Shown: one piece after another, positions 16,898-25,869 of the stretch | Layout: every line of letters begins with the position of its first letter | Position numbering within the stretch: position 1 is the stretch's first letter | Source: Planctomycetota bacterium | GTDB lineage: Bacteria > Planctomycetota > Planctomycetia > Pirellulales > Pirellulaceae | Direction of reading: 5' to 3' | DNA length: 64,000 nucleotides | Assembly (NCBI GenBank): GCA_016872775.1 | Contig: VGZA01000022.1 | Span: forward strand, 19,143 to 83,142 | Notes under the pieces: generated by a model | Seen by the model: the letters and a program-made list of their open reading frames with translations, nothing else | Told to the model about the DNA's origin: nothing | Databases searched by the model: none | Position numbers and translations under genes: made by a program

Positions 16898-17488
16898 TCA
16901 TTTCCCCGCACGGAGCGCCAGCAGCACTAGCAGACCGAGTATCACGATTACCGCAATCGTCACCGACCAGTTCAGCCATGCCTGCCCCAGTTTGTGCTGC
17001 CGACGCTCGTACGCCTCCCGCTGGCGTCGCTTGTGCTCGATGCTGTCCTTGGCACGCAGGCGGAATTGAAGCTGGCAGGTCGGGCAGAGCGCATCCTGTT
17101 CAAGCATCTCTCTCGGCACTTCCAGCTCGTGACCGTTAGGGCATGGGATATGCAACGGTTCGTCCGATTCGGTTGCGAATTCCACCTGGGAGGCCCGCTT
17201 TGGCCGGGAACCGCGCGCGGGACTCCATGCGAATTCGGCAGAAGGGGCGTCGGATCGACCTGCGTGCGAGCCTGCCTGGGGCCCGATAACCGGTGCCGGC
17301 CCGGGTGCGCTGGCTACCAAGGGGCTGGCCAATGGCGCGGCGGGGACGGGGAGAGTCGGGACCGGTGACGCCACGGGTGCCGGTACCAGAAAAGGCACTC
17401 CGCAAATCGGACAGATTGTCGGCTGACCGATCGTCGCTGGATCAGCCTCCAGGAGGTGTCCCTGCGGACAATGAAACTGGTAACCCAT
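16898..17488 (-). CDS. Double zinc-ribbon, tail-anchored membrane protein (paralogue)
   Basis: 196 residues. Zinc-ribbon-like motifs CPQGH...CPIC near residues 8-30 and CPNGH...CPTC near 110-135 flank a Pro/Ala-rich linker. A charged, possibly coiled segment (IEHKRRQREAYERRQHK) precedes a C-terminal transmembrane helix (VTIAVIVILGLLVLLALRAGK). The same order of parts as the protein at 3846-4574 suggests paralogy. It starts 5 bp after the stop of the 17494-18111 gene, so the two form an operon. The 276-bp gap after it shows short degenerate repeats only. Confidence 0.7.
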   Translation of the reverse strand: MGYQFHCPQGHLLEADPATIGQPTICPICGVPFLVPAPVASPVPTLPVPAAPLASPLVASAPGPAPVIGPQAGSHAGRSDAPSAEFAWSPARGSRPKRASQVEFATESDEPLHIPCPNGHELEVPREMLEQDALCPTCQLQFRLRAKDSIEHKRRQREAYERRQHKLGQAWLNWSVTIAVIVILGLLVLLALRAGK

Positions 17489-17493
17489 GGCGA

Positions 17494-18111
17494 TTACGAA
17501 TCCGTGATTGCGAGCGGAATGCCGAGCGCGTGGCGGACACTGTATCTAAACAATAGGCTCCATTCCAGTTCGGCAACCCGTTGGCAGTACGTACGCTCGA
17601 CGGGTTCAGAAGAGCTCCGCTGCGCGGCTGCACAGCGATCGACGAACGCGTGTGGATCCCATGTTGAGGCCTGCAGTTGCCGCCTCCACGATTCCGACAA
17701 TTCCGACCACTCCTGCGCGATGCGACGGGCCCCGGTCAAAAGCGATTCGAAGATCTCGTGACTGCCAACCTGGTGAAACCAGTATTTCGCATTCCCAAAA
17801 TCGGGCTCGCGCCGATGCATGATCCCGTGCCAGTAGCTGCCGGTCGCTGTATCGATTTCCTGACTTAATCGATGCGCTTCGTCCAAGTAATCGAACCGGA
17901 GCCAGAGGCCGGAGAGGCAACAATTGGCAAAGTCGCGATCTTTGACCAGCGTGTCGGGAAAGACACCGGAAGCCGCGGCTTGCCGAAGTTGGGACAACAC
18001 CCGGCCATCGGGTTCGCCGCAAACCAAATCGATCCGCAATGGCTGGCTGAAGAGATCTCGAACCGGCTCGGTAAACGGAACGGTCTCCCATCTTTCGTGC
18101 GACTGGCTCAT
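17494..18111 (-). CDS. Conserved hypothetical protein
   Basis: 205 residues, soluble, no signal peptide. A central stretch ([27 protein letters not shown]) is rich in His, Trp and Tyr and looks like the conserved heart of the family; I recall related sequences in other bacteria without a known function. It is the first gene of a two-gene operon with the zinc-ribbon protein and is divergent from the S1-domain gene across 135 bp. Confidence 0.65.
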   Translation of the reverse strand: MSQSHERWETVPFTEPVRDLFSQPLRIDLVCGEPDGRVLSQLRQAAASGVFPDTLVKDRDFANCCLSGLWLRFDYLDEAHRLSQEIDTATGSYWHGIMHRREPDFGNAKYWFHQVGSHEIFESLLTGARRIAQEWSELSESWRRQLQASTWDPHAFVDRCAAAQRSSSEPVERTYCQRVAELEWSLLFRYSVRHALGIPLAITDS

Positions 18112-18246
18112 ACGACGATTTTAACGATCCTATCGCCTTGTCACTACAACCTGGCCTTTACTTCCCCGTGCGGATGGCCGGTGTTACACTTGAGGGATCG
18201 CATCGGGCGAACGGCGAAGTCAAATTGCGAACAGGCACGTGGCATT

Positions 18247-19968
18247 ATGACCAACGAACCGACAGCATCTAACCCGGAAGGGGAATCTCCGAAAACCTTG
18301 GCGTCCGTAAGCGGAAGCGCTCGTCCTCCGATTACGATCCGGCGACCGGTTCTGGGGGCCCATCGGCGTCATTTCACCAGTTCGCCGGAAGCCGACCAGG
18401 AAGTTCCGCCGGCGGCGAAGGCACCTGCCGCGCCGCGCCCATCCCCGACACCCCAGGGTGCATCGACTGCCGATGGGGTGACCAACGAGTCGACGGGGTC
18501 TGTTGGTGTGGCCGAGCCCGTGCCCGGCAGCGAGTCGCCGACAACGACCGCGCCCATTGCTAACCCCGCTTTGAGTTCCGCTACTAACCCCGCGGAACGA
18601 GCCCCCTTGTCGTCGATCAGCGAGCGGCGCGGCGCGCGGCCGCGAACGGACGCGGGTGGAAAGCGCGAGGCGCGTTCCGAATCGCCGTCAACGGAGTCGC
18701 TGCGCGTTAGCCTGCCGCCGAAGCCATCGCGACACGACAAGTTGTCCGACGACCTGCAAATGGAAATGGATGCGGCGTTCGGTGATCGATCGCTGGACGA
18801 ACTGATCCGTGGCGCGGCACCGGCGGCAATTCCCCAGATCCCGGAACCGGAGTCGCGCCATCGAGCACAGGTCATTCGCGTCTACGGCGACAACGTGTTC
18901 TTCTCTCTGACGGGGCGATGCGAAGGCGTCGTTTCCTTGCGGAGTTTCAGCACGCCGCCCAACCCCGGCGACACGTTTGACGTGGTGGTGCGGGGATTCA
19001 ACCAGGAGGATGGGCTTTGCGATCTGGTCGTGCCGGGAGCTTCGGTCGATGTCTCGGACTGGTCCGATCTTACCGAAGGCGCATTGGTGGAAGCCAAGGT
19101 TACCGCCGCCAACAGTGGTGGACTGGAATGCGAAGTGAATCGCATACGCGGCTTCATTCCCGCAAGCCAGACCGGTCTGTACCGGGTGGAGAATCTGGGC
19201 GACTTCATCGGTCAGAAGCTGCTCTGTGTCGTCACCGAAGCGAACGCTCAGCGCCGGAACCTGGTCCTCAGCCACCGCGCCGTGCTGGAACGGCAGAAAC
19301 AGGAATCGCGACAGAGTTTCTATAAGGAACTGGCGGTGGGACAGGTTCGTGAGGGCATTGTCCGCAAGATCCACGACTTCGGTGCCTTCGTCGATCTGGG
19401 GGGAGCGGATGGATTGATTCATGTCAGCCAGCTGAGCTGGGAACGGGTAAAGCACCCCAGCGAAGTGGTCCAGGAAGGACAAAAAGTTCAAGTCAAAATT
19501 GAGAAGATTGACGCCGACACGGGGCGTATCGGTCTCTCGCTGCGCAGCATGACCGACGATCCGTGGAAAGATGTCGAGCAACGATTTCCGGTCGGCTCGA
19601 TGGCCCAGGGAACTGTATCGCGAATCGCCAATTTCGGTGCGTTCGTCAAACTGGCGCTAGGAATCGAGGGACTGATCCACGTCACCGAGCTGGCCCACTA
19701 TCGCGTGACGAACATCGGCAAAGTGGTCCAGGAGGGGCAAGAGGTCAACGTCAAGGTGCTTTCCGTCGACGCCGAATCGCAGCGCATCGGACTGTCGCTG
19801 AAAGCCGCAACACCCGCACCTGCCGCCGAGTCGTCTTCGGCGGCCGACGGCAAGGAACCGGAGGTCGAAGAAGCACCTCGCCCCCTGGCGGTTGCCAAGC
19901 GATCCGGGCCGCTCAAAGGGGGCGTCGATCGCTCGTCGCGCGGCGAGAACTTCGGTCTGAAATGGTAA
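18247..19968 (+). CDS. Four-domain S1 RNA-binding protein (ribosomal S1-like)
   Basis: 573 residues from ATG 18247; the open frame before it reads antisense to the neighbouring gene. Residues 1-200 are a low-complexity Ala/Pro/Ser/Thr-rich tail. Four S1 folds follow at about 205-265, 277-345, 364-433 and 449-520; the last two are classical (GIVRKIHDFGAFVDLGGADGLIHVSQL and TVSRIANFGAFVKLALGIEGLIHVTEL). Likely RNA- or ribosome-binding, in the rpsA family. Housekeeping S1 usually has more domains and no such tail, so it may be an accessory paralogue. Confidence 0.8.
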   Translation: MTNEPTASNPEGESPKTLASVSGSARPPITIRRPVLGAHRRHFTSSPEADQEVPPAAKAPAAPRPSPTPQGASTADGVTNESTGSVGVAEPVPGSESPTTTAPIANPALSSATNPAERAPLSSISERRGARPRTDAGGKREARSESPSTESLRVSLPPKPSRHDKLSDDLQMEMDAAFGDRSLDELIRGAAPAAIPQIPEPESRHRAQVIRVYGDNVFFSLTGRCEGVVSLRSFSTPPNPGDTFDVVVRGFNQEDGLCDLVVPGASVDVSDWSDLTEGALVEAKVTAANSGGLECEVNRIRGFIPASQTGLYRVENLGDFIGQKLLCVVTEANAQRRNLVLSHRAVLERQKQESRQSFYKELAVGQVREGIVRKIHDFGAFVDLGGADGLIHVSQLSWERVKHPSEVVQEGQKVQVKIEKIDADTGRIGLSLRSMTDDPWKDVEQRFPVGSMAQGTVSRIANFGAFVKLALGIEGLIHVTELAHYRVTNIGKVVQEGQEVNVKVLSVDAESQRIGLSLKAATPAPAAESSSAADGKEPEVEEAPRPLAVAKRSGPLKGGVDRSSRGENFGLKW

Positions 19969-19984
19969 ACGGCCTGTCCGGCAA

Positions 19985-21370
19985 CTAGCGGGAAATCTCC
20001 AGCGTCGACGCAATTGGTTTCCCGTCGCGGATCAGTTTGAGCGGGACTCGGTCTCCTTTTTGCTTTTCCCACAGCGCGTAGGCAATGATCTCGCTCTCCG
20101 AAAGCAGGTCGGTGCGCGCATCGAACGCGACCAGCAGATCCCCTTTGCGTACGCCGGCCCGTTGCGCAACGTCATGGGGCGCGTACTCGCCCACATGCTG
20201 GACCAACAACGCCATCGAGCCTGCCTTCCGCTCGGGGACAGCCACCTCTTTCTGTTCCTCGCGGAGCGGCACCAGCACCATTCCCCCCAGGGTCGCGCGT
20301 CGGAGTTCCCAGCTGCTCGCTCGCCATGAGATATCGCCGGCTCGGCGCCAACCCTTCTCCAGACGCAACGTCAACCGCTGTTCGACGCCGCGGCGAACAA
20401 CGACCGCTGGCAGCTCGACGCGTTGCGGCACGGCCTGATGCAGTACCCATTGCACATCGGCGATCGACAGCAGCGGCTGGCCGCCCAGCGTCTGCACGAC
20501 ATCGCCGGGCAGGAACCCGGACCGTGCCGCCGCACTGTCGGGCGCGACCTCCCGCACCGTCGCCATTTCATCCGGATCCATGATCAGCCCGATCGATTTG
20601 GGATGCGGATACGGAAACAGAATATTCTCGGGCATTTTTTCCGGACCGGCCAGCGCCAGTTCGCGAACCGCGTCTCCGATCTGGTGGCAGTGTATGCAAC
20701 TCGCGACGACATTCCCTTCGTAGTTCAAAGTCGATTTGTACTTGTCCTTCAAGGAGGGCAACAGTTCGGGGCTCGCGAAGCGAGGAGCCGGTCCCTTCTT
20801 GCCTGCCAAAAGCGAGCGGTTGCCGGGATATTCGGCATGCAGGTCGAGCGCGCCGCGCATCGCTTTCGCCAGCCCCTGGATCGAGACGTCGCCGGTCCAC
20901 TCCGTCGTGTGGGAACGCGTACCGAAGCGGCCGTAGATGTCACCTTGGGGACTCAGGAAGAACACCGCGAACGACTGGTCGGTGTCGAACTGGAACAGGG
21001 CCAGATCGAGCCCATTCGTCGAGACAAGCCGCAGTCGCACGAACTGGCTCAGCAACGGTTGGATACGCGGGTCGCGGTCGATCAATTCATCGTCAAGTTT
21101 GACGCATTCGACGCACGGCAGGCATCGCAGCACCACGAGCATCGGCTTTGCCGAACTACGGGCTTCCGCGAACGCCGCCGCGGCGTCGTTGTAATGCCAG
21201 TAACCTTCCGCCTCGATCCGGCGTTTATCCTCACGGACGCGCTGTTCGCGCGATTGGGCCGCGAGGGTTCCTGCCGCGACGAGTGCGATCATTGCCGCCA
21301 GGGTGCACGTAACCGTCCGCGGCACTTTTTCCGCGCGGCATGTCGGTCGGGTTCGGACTTGTTGCCCCAC
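19985..21370 (-). CDS. Thioredoxin-fold/PDZ protein with c-type haem motif
   Basis: 461 residues with a signal peptide (ending near LAAQ at ~40). A thioredoxin-like domain carries RCLPCVEC (near residues 82-89), then a CIHCH haem-attachment motif near 225, a first PDZ domain (~255-330) and a second PDZ-like domain (~385-461). I recall an NCBI family named Trx7/PDZ (seleno)protein from this phylum; this copy has Cys throughout and no in-frame UGA. Probably a periplasmic redox protein; substrate unknown. It converges on the S1 gene with a 16-bp gap. Confidence 0.75.
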   Translation of the reverse strand: MGQQVRTRPTCRAEKVPRTVTCTLAAMIALVAAGTLAAQSREQRVREDKRRIEAEGYWHYNDAAAAFAEARSSAKPMLVVLRCLPCVECVKLDDELIDRDPRIQPLLSQFVRLRLVSTNGLDLALFQFDTDQSFAVFFLSPQGDIYGRFGTRSHTTEWTGDVSIQGLAKAMRGALDLHAEYPGNRSLLAGKKGPAPRFASPELLPSLKDKYKSTLNYEGNVVASCIHCHQIGDAVRELALAGPEKMPENILFPYPHPKSIGLIMDPDEMATVREVAPDSAAARSGFLPGDVVQTLGGQPLLSIADVQWVLHQAVPQRVELPAVVVRRGVEQRLTLRLEKGWRRAGDISWRASSWELRRATLGGMVLVPLREEQKEVAVPERKAGSMALLVQHVGEYAPHDVAQRAGVRKGDLLVAFDARTDLLSESEIIAYALWEKQKGDRVPLKLIRDGKPIASTLEISR

Positions 21371-21797
21371 CGCCGTGGTCTCCTGCGTGAATCGGTCACT
21401 TTACTGCACCTAACCTACCAAATCGGCGCCGCGCCAACGATCAGCCACCCGTCGACGCAAGCGGGCGGTCGTGGTTCACGATCACGGCGCGCGAAAGATT
21501 GGCACTACTCGCAATCAGGACAACGCAAACGGTACCCAGCACGACGTAAATCAGCCACGGAAACCGTTCGGTGAACGGCGGAGGAGGCGGGAGGAACAAG
21601 GGATTGCAATTGGAAAGCAGTGGCTCCGCCCCCAGGGCAGGAATCGTCGTGGATCACGGCGGATTCGAGCCGGTTCCATCCGGCTTGTTGCGGCGCGATC
21701 GTTGGGTTAAGCTGCCTTTGACCCACCGCATTGGACTGCCTCGACACGCGCCATTCCCGCCACCTCCCTGGTGAATTGACCGCGCAGCAGGAATCGC
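21371..21797. other. Region with no secure gene
   Basis: 427 bp between the Trx/PDZ gene and a decayed DUF1592-family gene. Apart from a possible 52-codon membrane peptide on the minus strand (21441-21599), no reading frame has protein-like composition. It may be degraded flank of the adjacent pseudogene. Confidence 0.4.
21441..21599 (-). CDS. Possible small membrane protein (TTG start)
   Basis: 52 residues if started at TTG 21599: a Pro run (LFLPPPPPFTERFP) then a clear hydrophobic helix (WLIYVVLGTVCVVLIASSA) and a short polar tail. The frame has no ATG and a stop about 60 bp upstream, so it could be a genuine short gene with a rare start or the relic of a longer one. The hydrophobic pattern is seen; coding status is inferred. 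Confidence 0.3.
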   Translation of the reverse strand: MFLPPPPPFTERFPWLIYVVLGTVCVVLIASSANLSRAVIVNHDRPLASTGG

Positions 21798-22831
21798 TTG
21801 ATGGACGGATCATCGCCTCCCTTCGAAGCTCGGCGATCGCAACGACGCAGTTTTCCTTGCTGCGTTTCCAAGGTGTCGCTGGCCGTTTTGTTTCTAGCCG
21901 ATCTTTTGCTGGCCGACGGCTGGGTCAAGTCGGGCGACAACCCGGTGTATCGGGAGTCGATTTTCCTGCTGGGTGGGAGGGCCTATCCGATCCGCCTGGA
22001 GTTCTCCAAGGCCAAGCAAGGCGTGGACGACTCGGCAAAGAACAAAGACAAGCCGCCGTTGCCGGCTGCAATTCGGCTGGAATGGAAGCCGCCGGGCGCG
22101 ACGCTCGATTTCATCATTCCCCAAGGCCAGTTGATTCCCAAGGTCGTGCCTGAACAGTTCGCCTTGGGGACGCCGTTCCCACCCGACGATCGAAGCACCG
22201 GTTATGAACGCGGTACGGCGGTGTCGAAGGAATGGGAACAGGCGACAACCGCTGCGGCGCTGTCCGTCGCCGATTATCTTTCACAACGTTGGGATGCGAT
22301 TACCGGGACGAAATCGGATGCTGCCGATCGCACCGAAAGAGCTCGGATGTTCGCGCGGCAGTTCGCGGAACGGGCGGCACGGCGGCCGCTGACGGAGTCT
22401 TCGCGCGCGAATCTTGTCGATCGGTATTTTCAAGACGGACTCGATCCCAACCTGTCGGTCAAACGGGTCGTCCTGCTGACACTGAAGTCGCCAAGGTTTT
22501 TGTTTCCGGAATTGAACGATGGACGGGAAAATACACGGCGCTCACCGGAGAGATCGCCAGGTTTCAAGGCCCGCTCGATCTGGCTCGATTCGTCGCCGCC
22601 AGCGAAGAGGCGCAGGAGTCGCTTGTGGAGCATCTGTTCCAGTATCTCGTAAAACAACCGGTTCAGGCCTACGGAACCGAAACTCTGCGGCAGTTGTATG
22701 GTTCATTCCAGGATCGACAGTTCCATATTCGCCAGCTGGCTGTCGAAATCGCTGTACTTGACGCGTTGCGGGCCGATCGAACGCCGGACGATCGCCTGCC
22801 GACGCCAACCCGACAGTTTGGCGCCCCGTAA
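21798..22831 (+). pseudogene. Decayed DUF1592/DUF1585 planctomycete protein
   Basis: The first frame (from 21798) reads GDNPVYRESIFLLGGRAYPIRLEFSKAKQGVDDSAKN, a PA14-like insert, followed by the start of DUF1592 (PLTESSRANLVDRYFQDGLDPNLSVKRVVLLTLKSPRFLF). At about 22500 the family similarity stops and resumes in another frame with a DUF1585-like end (GPLDLARFVAASEEAQESLVEHLFQYLVKQP...RQLAVEIAV) up to 22831. Normally several hundred residues lie between these parts, and cytochrome and DUF1587 parts precede them. So this is a remnant with an internal deletion plus frameshift. Confidence 0.75.
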
Positions 22832-22871
22832 TAACGATACCACGACTCGACAGGAAACAAGGGAGCTCCCG

Positions 22872-24164
22872 ATGCGACTTCGACCCTACGTATTTTGTTC
22901 CATCCTCGTGTTGCTGGCGGCTTTCGGCACGGCCCTGTCCGCGGCCGATTCGTCGAAGGACTGGCCGTCATTTCGCGGTCCGGACCGCACCGGAGTGGCG
23001 CGCGAAACCGGGTTGCTCCGAGCCTGGCCCGAAAACGGACCGCGGTTGGTCTGGCAAGGCGACGGCGCGGGGCGGGGCTACGCAAGCCTCGCAATCGCCG
23101 GCGATCGGATCTATACGCTCGGTGACAGTCCGTCCACCGCCGAGGACAAAGACGAGTACCTCAGTGCATTCGATCGCAAGTCGGGGAAACTCCTCTGGCA
23201 AACCAAGACCGGGCCGGCCTGGACCTCCGGACAAGAGTCGTGGCAAAGTTCGCGTTCGACACCGACGATTGATGGCCCGCGCGTTTACGTTCTCACTCCG
23301 CACGGGGTCCTGGTCTGTTGCGACGCGGCCATCGGTAAGGAATTCTGGAAACGCGATCTCAAGGCGGAATTCGAAGGCCGAAAAGGGGATCCGTGGGGCT
23401 ACAGCGAGTCGGTATTGGTGGATGGAGACCGCCTGATCTGCACGCCTGGTGGCGAAAAAAACACCATGGTCGCGCTCGACAAGAAAACCGGCGCAACGTT
23501 ATGGACTGCGGACCGCGCCAACGATCGGGGAGCCGGACACGCCTCGGCTGTCATCGCCACGGTGGGCAAAGACCGAGTCTACGTGCAAGTGACCGCTTCC
23601 GGCCCCATGGGGGTGCGGGCCTCCGACGGAAAATTGCTCTGGTTCTACGACATTGAAAAAACAACCGCCGTGATCCCGACGCCGATCGTCCGCGATGACC
23701 TGGTCTTTTTTTCCGTGGGTTATGGTCGCGGCGGGGCCTTACTGAAACAGGTTCCATCTGCCGACGGCGGTGTAAAAATTGAGGAAATCTACGGTCTCAA
23801 TACTGAGTTGAATAACAAGCATGGCGGCGTCATCCTGATCGGAGACCATCTGTACGGCGACTCCAACGATCAGGGGATCCCGTTCTGTGCCGAACTCATG
23901 ACCGGCAAAGTGGTATGGAAAAAACGGGCCTCGGCAGGCAGCGGCTCGGCGTCCCTCGCCGGTGCTGACGGGATGCTCTTCATCCACTTTGCCAACGGTA
24001 CGATGGCGCTGGCCGCCGCCGACCCGAGTGAATTCAAGGAATTGAGCACCTTCAAGCTGCCGAAGAACGGCAACCGACCAAGCTGGTCCCATCCGGTGAT
24101 CGTCGACGGAAAACTGATGTTGCGCGAAGATGACCTGATCCTGTGTTACGATCTCCTCGAATAG
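22872..24164 (+). CDS. Secreted PQQ-type beta-propeller protein
   Basis: 430 residues from ATG 22872, preceded by a purine-rich GGGAG. A signal peptide (residues 1-25, ending ALSAAD) leads into a WPSFRGPDRTGVA opening typical of planctomycete PQQ-like (outer membrane BamB-like) eight-bladed propellers; blade motifs include SAFDRKSGKLLWQTKTG, CCDAAIGKEFWKRDL and ALDKKTGATLWT. No dehydrogenase catalytic residues are evident, so binding or scaffold roles are as likely as redox. It follows directly on the DUF1592 remnant. Confidence 0.85.
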   Translation: MRLRPYVFCSILVLLAAFGTALSAADSSKDWPSFRGPDRTGVARETGLLRAWPENGPRLVWQGDGAGRGYASLAIAGDRIYTLGDSPSTAEDKDEYLSAFDRKSGKLLWQTKTGPAWTSGQESWQSSRSTPTIDGPRVYVLTPHGVLVCCDAAIGKEFWKRDLKAEFEGRKGDPWGYSESVLVDGDRLICTPGGEKNTMVALDKKTGATLWTADRANDRGAGHASAVIATVGKDRVYVQVTASGPMGVRASDGKLLWFYDIEKTTAVIPTPIVRDDLVFFSVGYGRGGALLKQVPSADGGVKIEEIYGLNTELNNKHGGVILIGDHLYGDSNDQGIPFCAELMTGKVVWKKRASAGSGSASLAGADGMLFIHFANGTMALAAADPSEFKELSTFKLPKNGNRPSWSHPVIVDGKLMLREDDLILCYDLLE

Positions 24165-24183
24165 TCGATTCGATCGGCACGGC

Positions 24184-25221
24184 TCAGCCAAAACTGTTCA
24201 ATACGTCGATCAGCTGCCGCAGTCGGCCAAACGCCCGGCGATTGAAAGCGAACACCAGTCGATTCAGCGAGCCCAGCTCGGGCTCGTCCGCTTCCTCCGG
24301 CAAGGGAGCCGACTGCGTGAATTCGCCTTCGCCGAGCATGTCGGCAAATTGCTCATTGATCTGCAGTAACTGCGATCCCGTCAGTTCCCGTTGCAGACGA
24401 AATACGAGTCGTTGCTTCACATAACGCATACTGTGGTAGACCGTGAAGAACCGCAGCACTTCCTGCATGGCGTCGCACGCGTTATCGACGATCTTGTACA
24501 GGCTCAAGTCCTCGACCGAAATCATCGCGTTTGCCAGAAGCTGATCGACGATGAACTCGTGCAGATGATTCCAGTATCGGCTTCCTTCCGGGTGGATCAG
24601 CACGACCGGCACCATGTCGCGTTTGCCGGTCTGCAGCAGTGTAATCACTTCCATCGCTTCGTCGAGCGTCCCGAAGCCGCCCGGAAAACAGACTACGGCA
24701 TCGCATTCCTTGACGAACATCAATTTGCGGGTGAAAAAGTATTTCATGTGGACCAGTTTGTGGTCCCCGGCGATGATCGAGTTGGCGGCCTGCTCGAAAG
24801 GCAGAATGATGTTCAATCCCATCGAGTGGTCGCGTCCCGCGCCGCGATGCCCGGCCTCCATGATGCCGCTCGCGGCACCGGTCACGACCATCCAACCCTG
24901 CTGGGCCATCGCCCGACCAAAATCCATCGCCTGGATGTAGGCTGGCTGGTCCGAGGGAGTTCGAGCGGAACCAAACACCGTGACCTTGCGGTGCCGGCGG
25001 TAGGGAGAAAACACCTTGAATGCATAACGAAGCTCGCGAAGCGCGCGGCTCAGTATTTTCAAGTCGCCACGGGACGAACCGTCGGCGACCAGCTTGTCGG
25101 CGGCCTCCTTGATCTGCTCGATCAGGTCGCTGATCTGCCGGCTCTTGCCAATCGGCATCGGAAGCGGATTCGAGGCGGACAGCGGTGTACTGGCTGGCAT
25201 CGACTCGGGTTTCGCGTCCAT
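24184..25221 (-). CDS. LOG-family protein (nucleotide phosphoribohydrolase-like)
   Basis: 345 residues. A Rossmann-type core carries TVFGSARTP (~85), GIMEAGHRGAG and the family signature PGGFGTLDEAMEV (~175-190), which binds phosphate and supplies the catalytic Glu in LOG phosphoribohydrolases that release free base from nucleoside monophosphates. N- and C-terminal helical extensions of about 75 and 120 residues make it longer than plant-type LOG. It converges on the PQQ gene with a 19-bp gap. Confidence 0.8.
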   Translation of the reverse strand: MDAKPESMPASTPLSASNPLPMPIGKSRQISDLIEQIKEAADKLVADGSSRGDLKILSRALRELRYAFKVFSPYRRHRKVTVFGSARTPSDQPAYIQAMDFGRAMAQQGWMVVTGAASGIMEAGHRGAGRDHSMGLNIILPFEQAANSIIAGDHKLVHMKYFFTRKLMFVKECDAVVCFPGGFGTLDEAMEVITLLQTGKRDMVPVVLIHPEGSRYWNHLHEFIVDQLLANAMISVEDLSLYKIVDNACDAMQEVLRFFTVYHSMRYVKQRLVFRLQRELTGSQLLQINEQFADMLGEGEFTQSAPLPEEADEPELGSLNRLVFAFNRRAFGRLRQLIDVLNSFG

Positions 25222-25351
25222 CGTCGGCTCCTCCGGGTGCGCCGAATCAACGATGACTCGGCTTCGTAATCATACGTTGCCACCCGCGGTTCACCAACAG
25301 AAAGGGGTTCGGTATCCCGAACCCCCGGCAAAGCTCGTCGGTGCAGATCCG

Positions 25352-25588
25352 CTAAGCGGACGGACGACGAAAATGTTCGTATGCCAACAACATTTCGTGC
25401 AAATCCGTCGAAATCGTAATCTGCTCGTCGGCAAAATCCCGAACCCAGGTCCGGTTGTTGCGAACGGCGTCCAGCAATGGAGTCAGAATCTCGCCGAGCG
25501 AAAGCGTTACGTTCCGCTCCATCGGCAACGTCGCAGGTAACTCCGACTCGTTCGGCCCAAAAAAGACGCGCAAACGGGGGTTGATCAT
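25352..25588 (-). CDS. Small conserved planctomycete protein
   Basis: 78 residues from ATG 25588 (MINPRLRVFFGPNE...); the frame is open further upstream but the composition changes. Ends LLAYEHFRRPSA. I recall near-identical small proteins across the phylum, function unknown. Compact, mixed charge, no membrane helix. Lies upstream of the LOG gene on the same strand (130 bp). Confidence 0.7.
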   Translation of the reverse strand: MINPRLRVFFGPNESELPATLPMERNVTLSLGEILTPLLDAVRNNRTWVRDFADEQITISTDLHEMLLAYEHFRRPSA

Positions 25589-25714
25589 TCGATTCCATCC
25601 TTGAGGTGCAGAACCATCCCTGTCGACCTGACGGTCGATTTCGTTTCGTATCCCCTTTATCGGCAGGCGACAGCTGCCAACTTTGCTTTTTTTGACGGTG
25701 CTAGCACTCCCTCC

Positions 25715-25741
25715 AAGGACCGCATCCAAGAGGCGGTCCTT
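25715..25741. other. Perfect 9-bp hairpin in divergent region
   Basis: AAGGACCGC (25715-25723) and GCGGTCCTT (25733-25741) form a perfect stem with a 9-nt loop, in the 281-bp gap between the divergent small gene and the large cytochrome gene. There is no T-run on either side, so a terminator is unlikely. A palindrome GTGCTAGCAC lies at 25698-25707. Either could be an operator; no further evidence. Confidence 0.35.
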
Positions 25742-25869
25742 TCACTAACAACCCCGTCCGGCCCCCGCTCGCCGCGCGTCTCGCCGAACTTCGGTTTTCA
25801 CCCTTCACTCTTCTCACTTCCTCCCTGCGGTCGTCAGCGGCCGTTGCAGAGATTACAACTAACGCCATC

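Noticed and set aside
25698..25741. CIRCE-like heat-shock operator suggested by TAGCACTC
   Set aside because: Only one half-site is present; no GAGTGCTA partner at the required 9-bp spacing.
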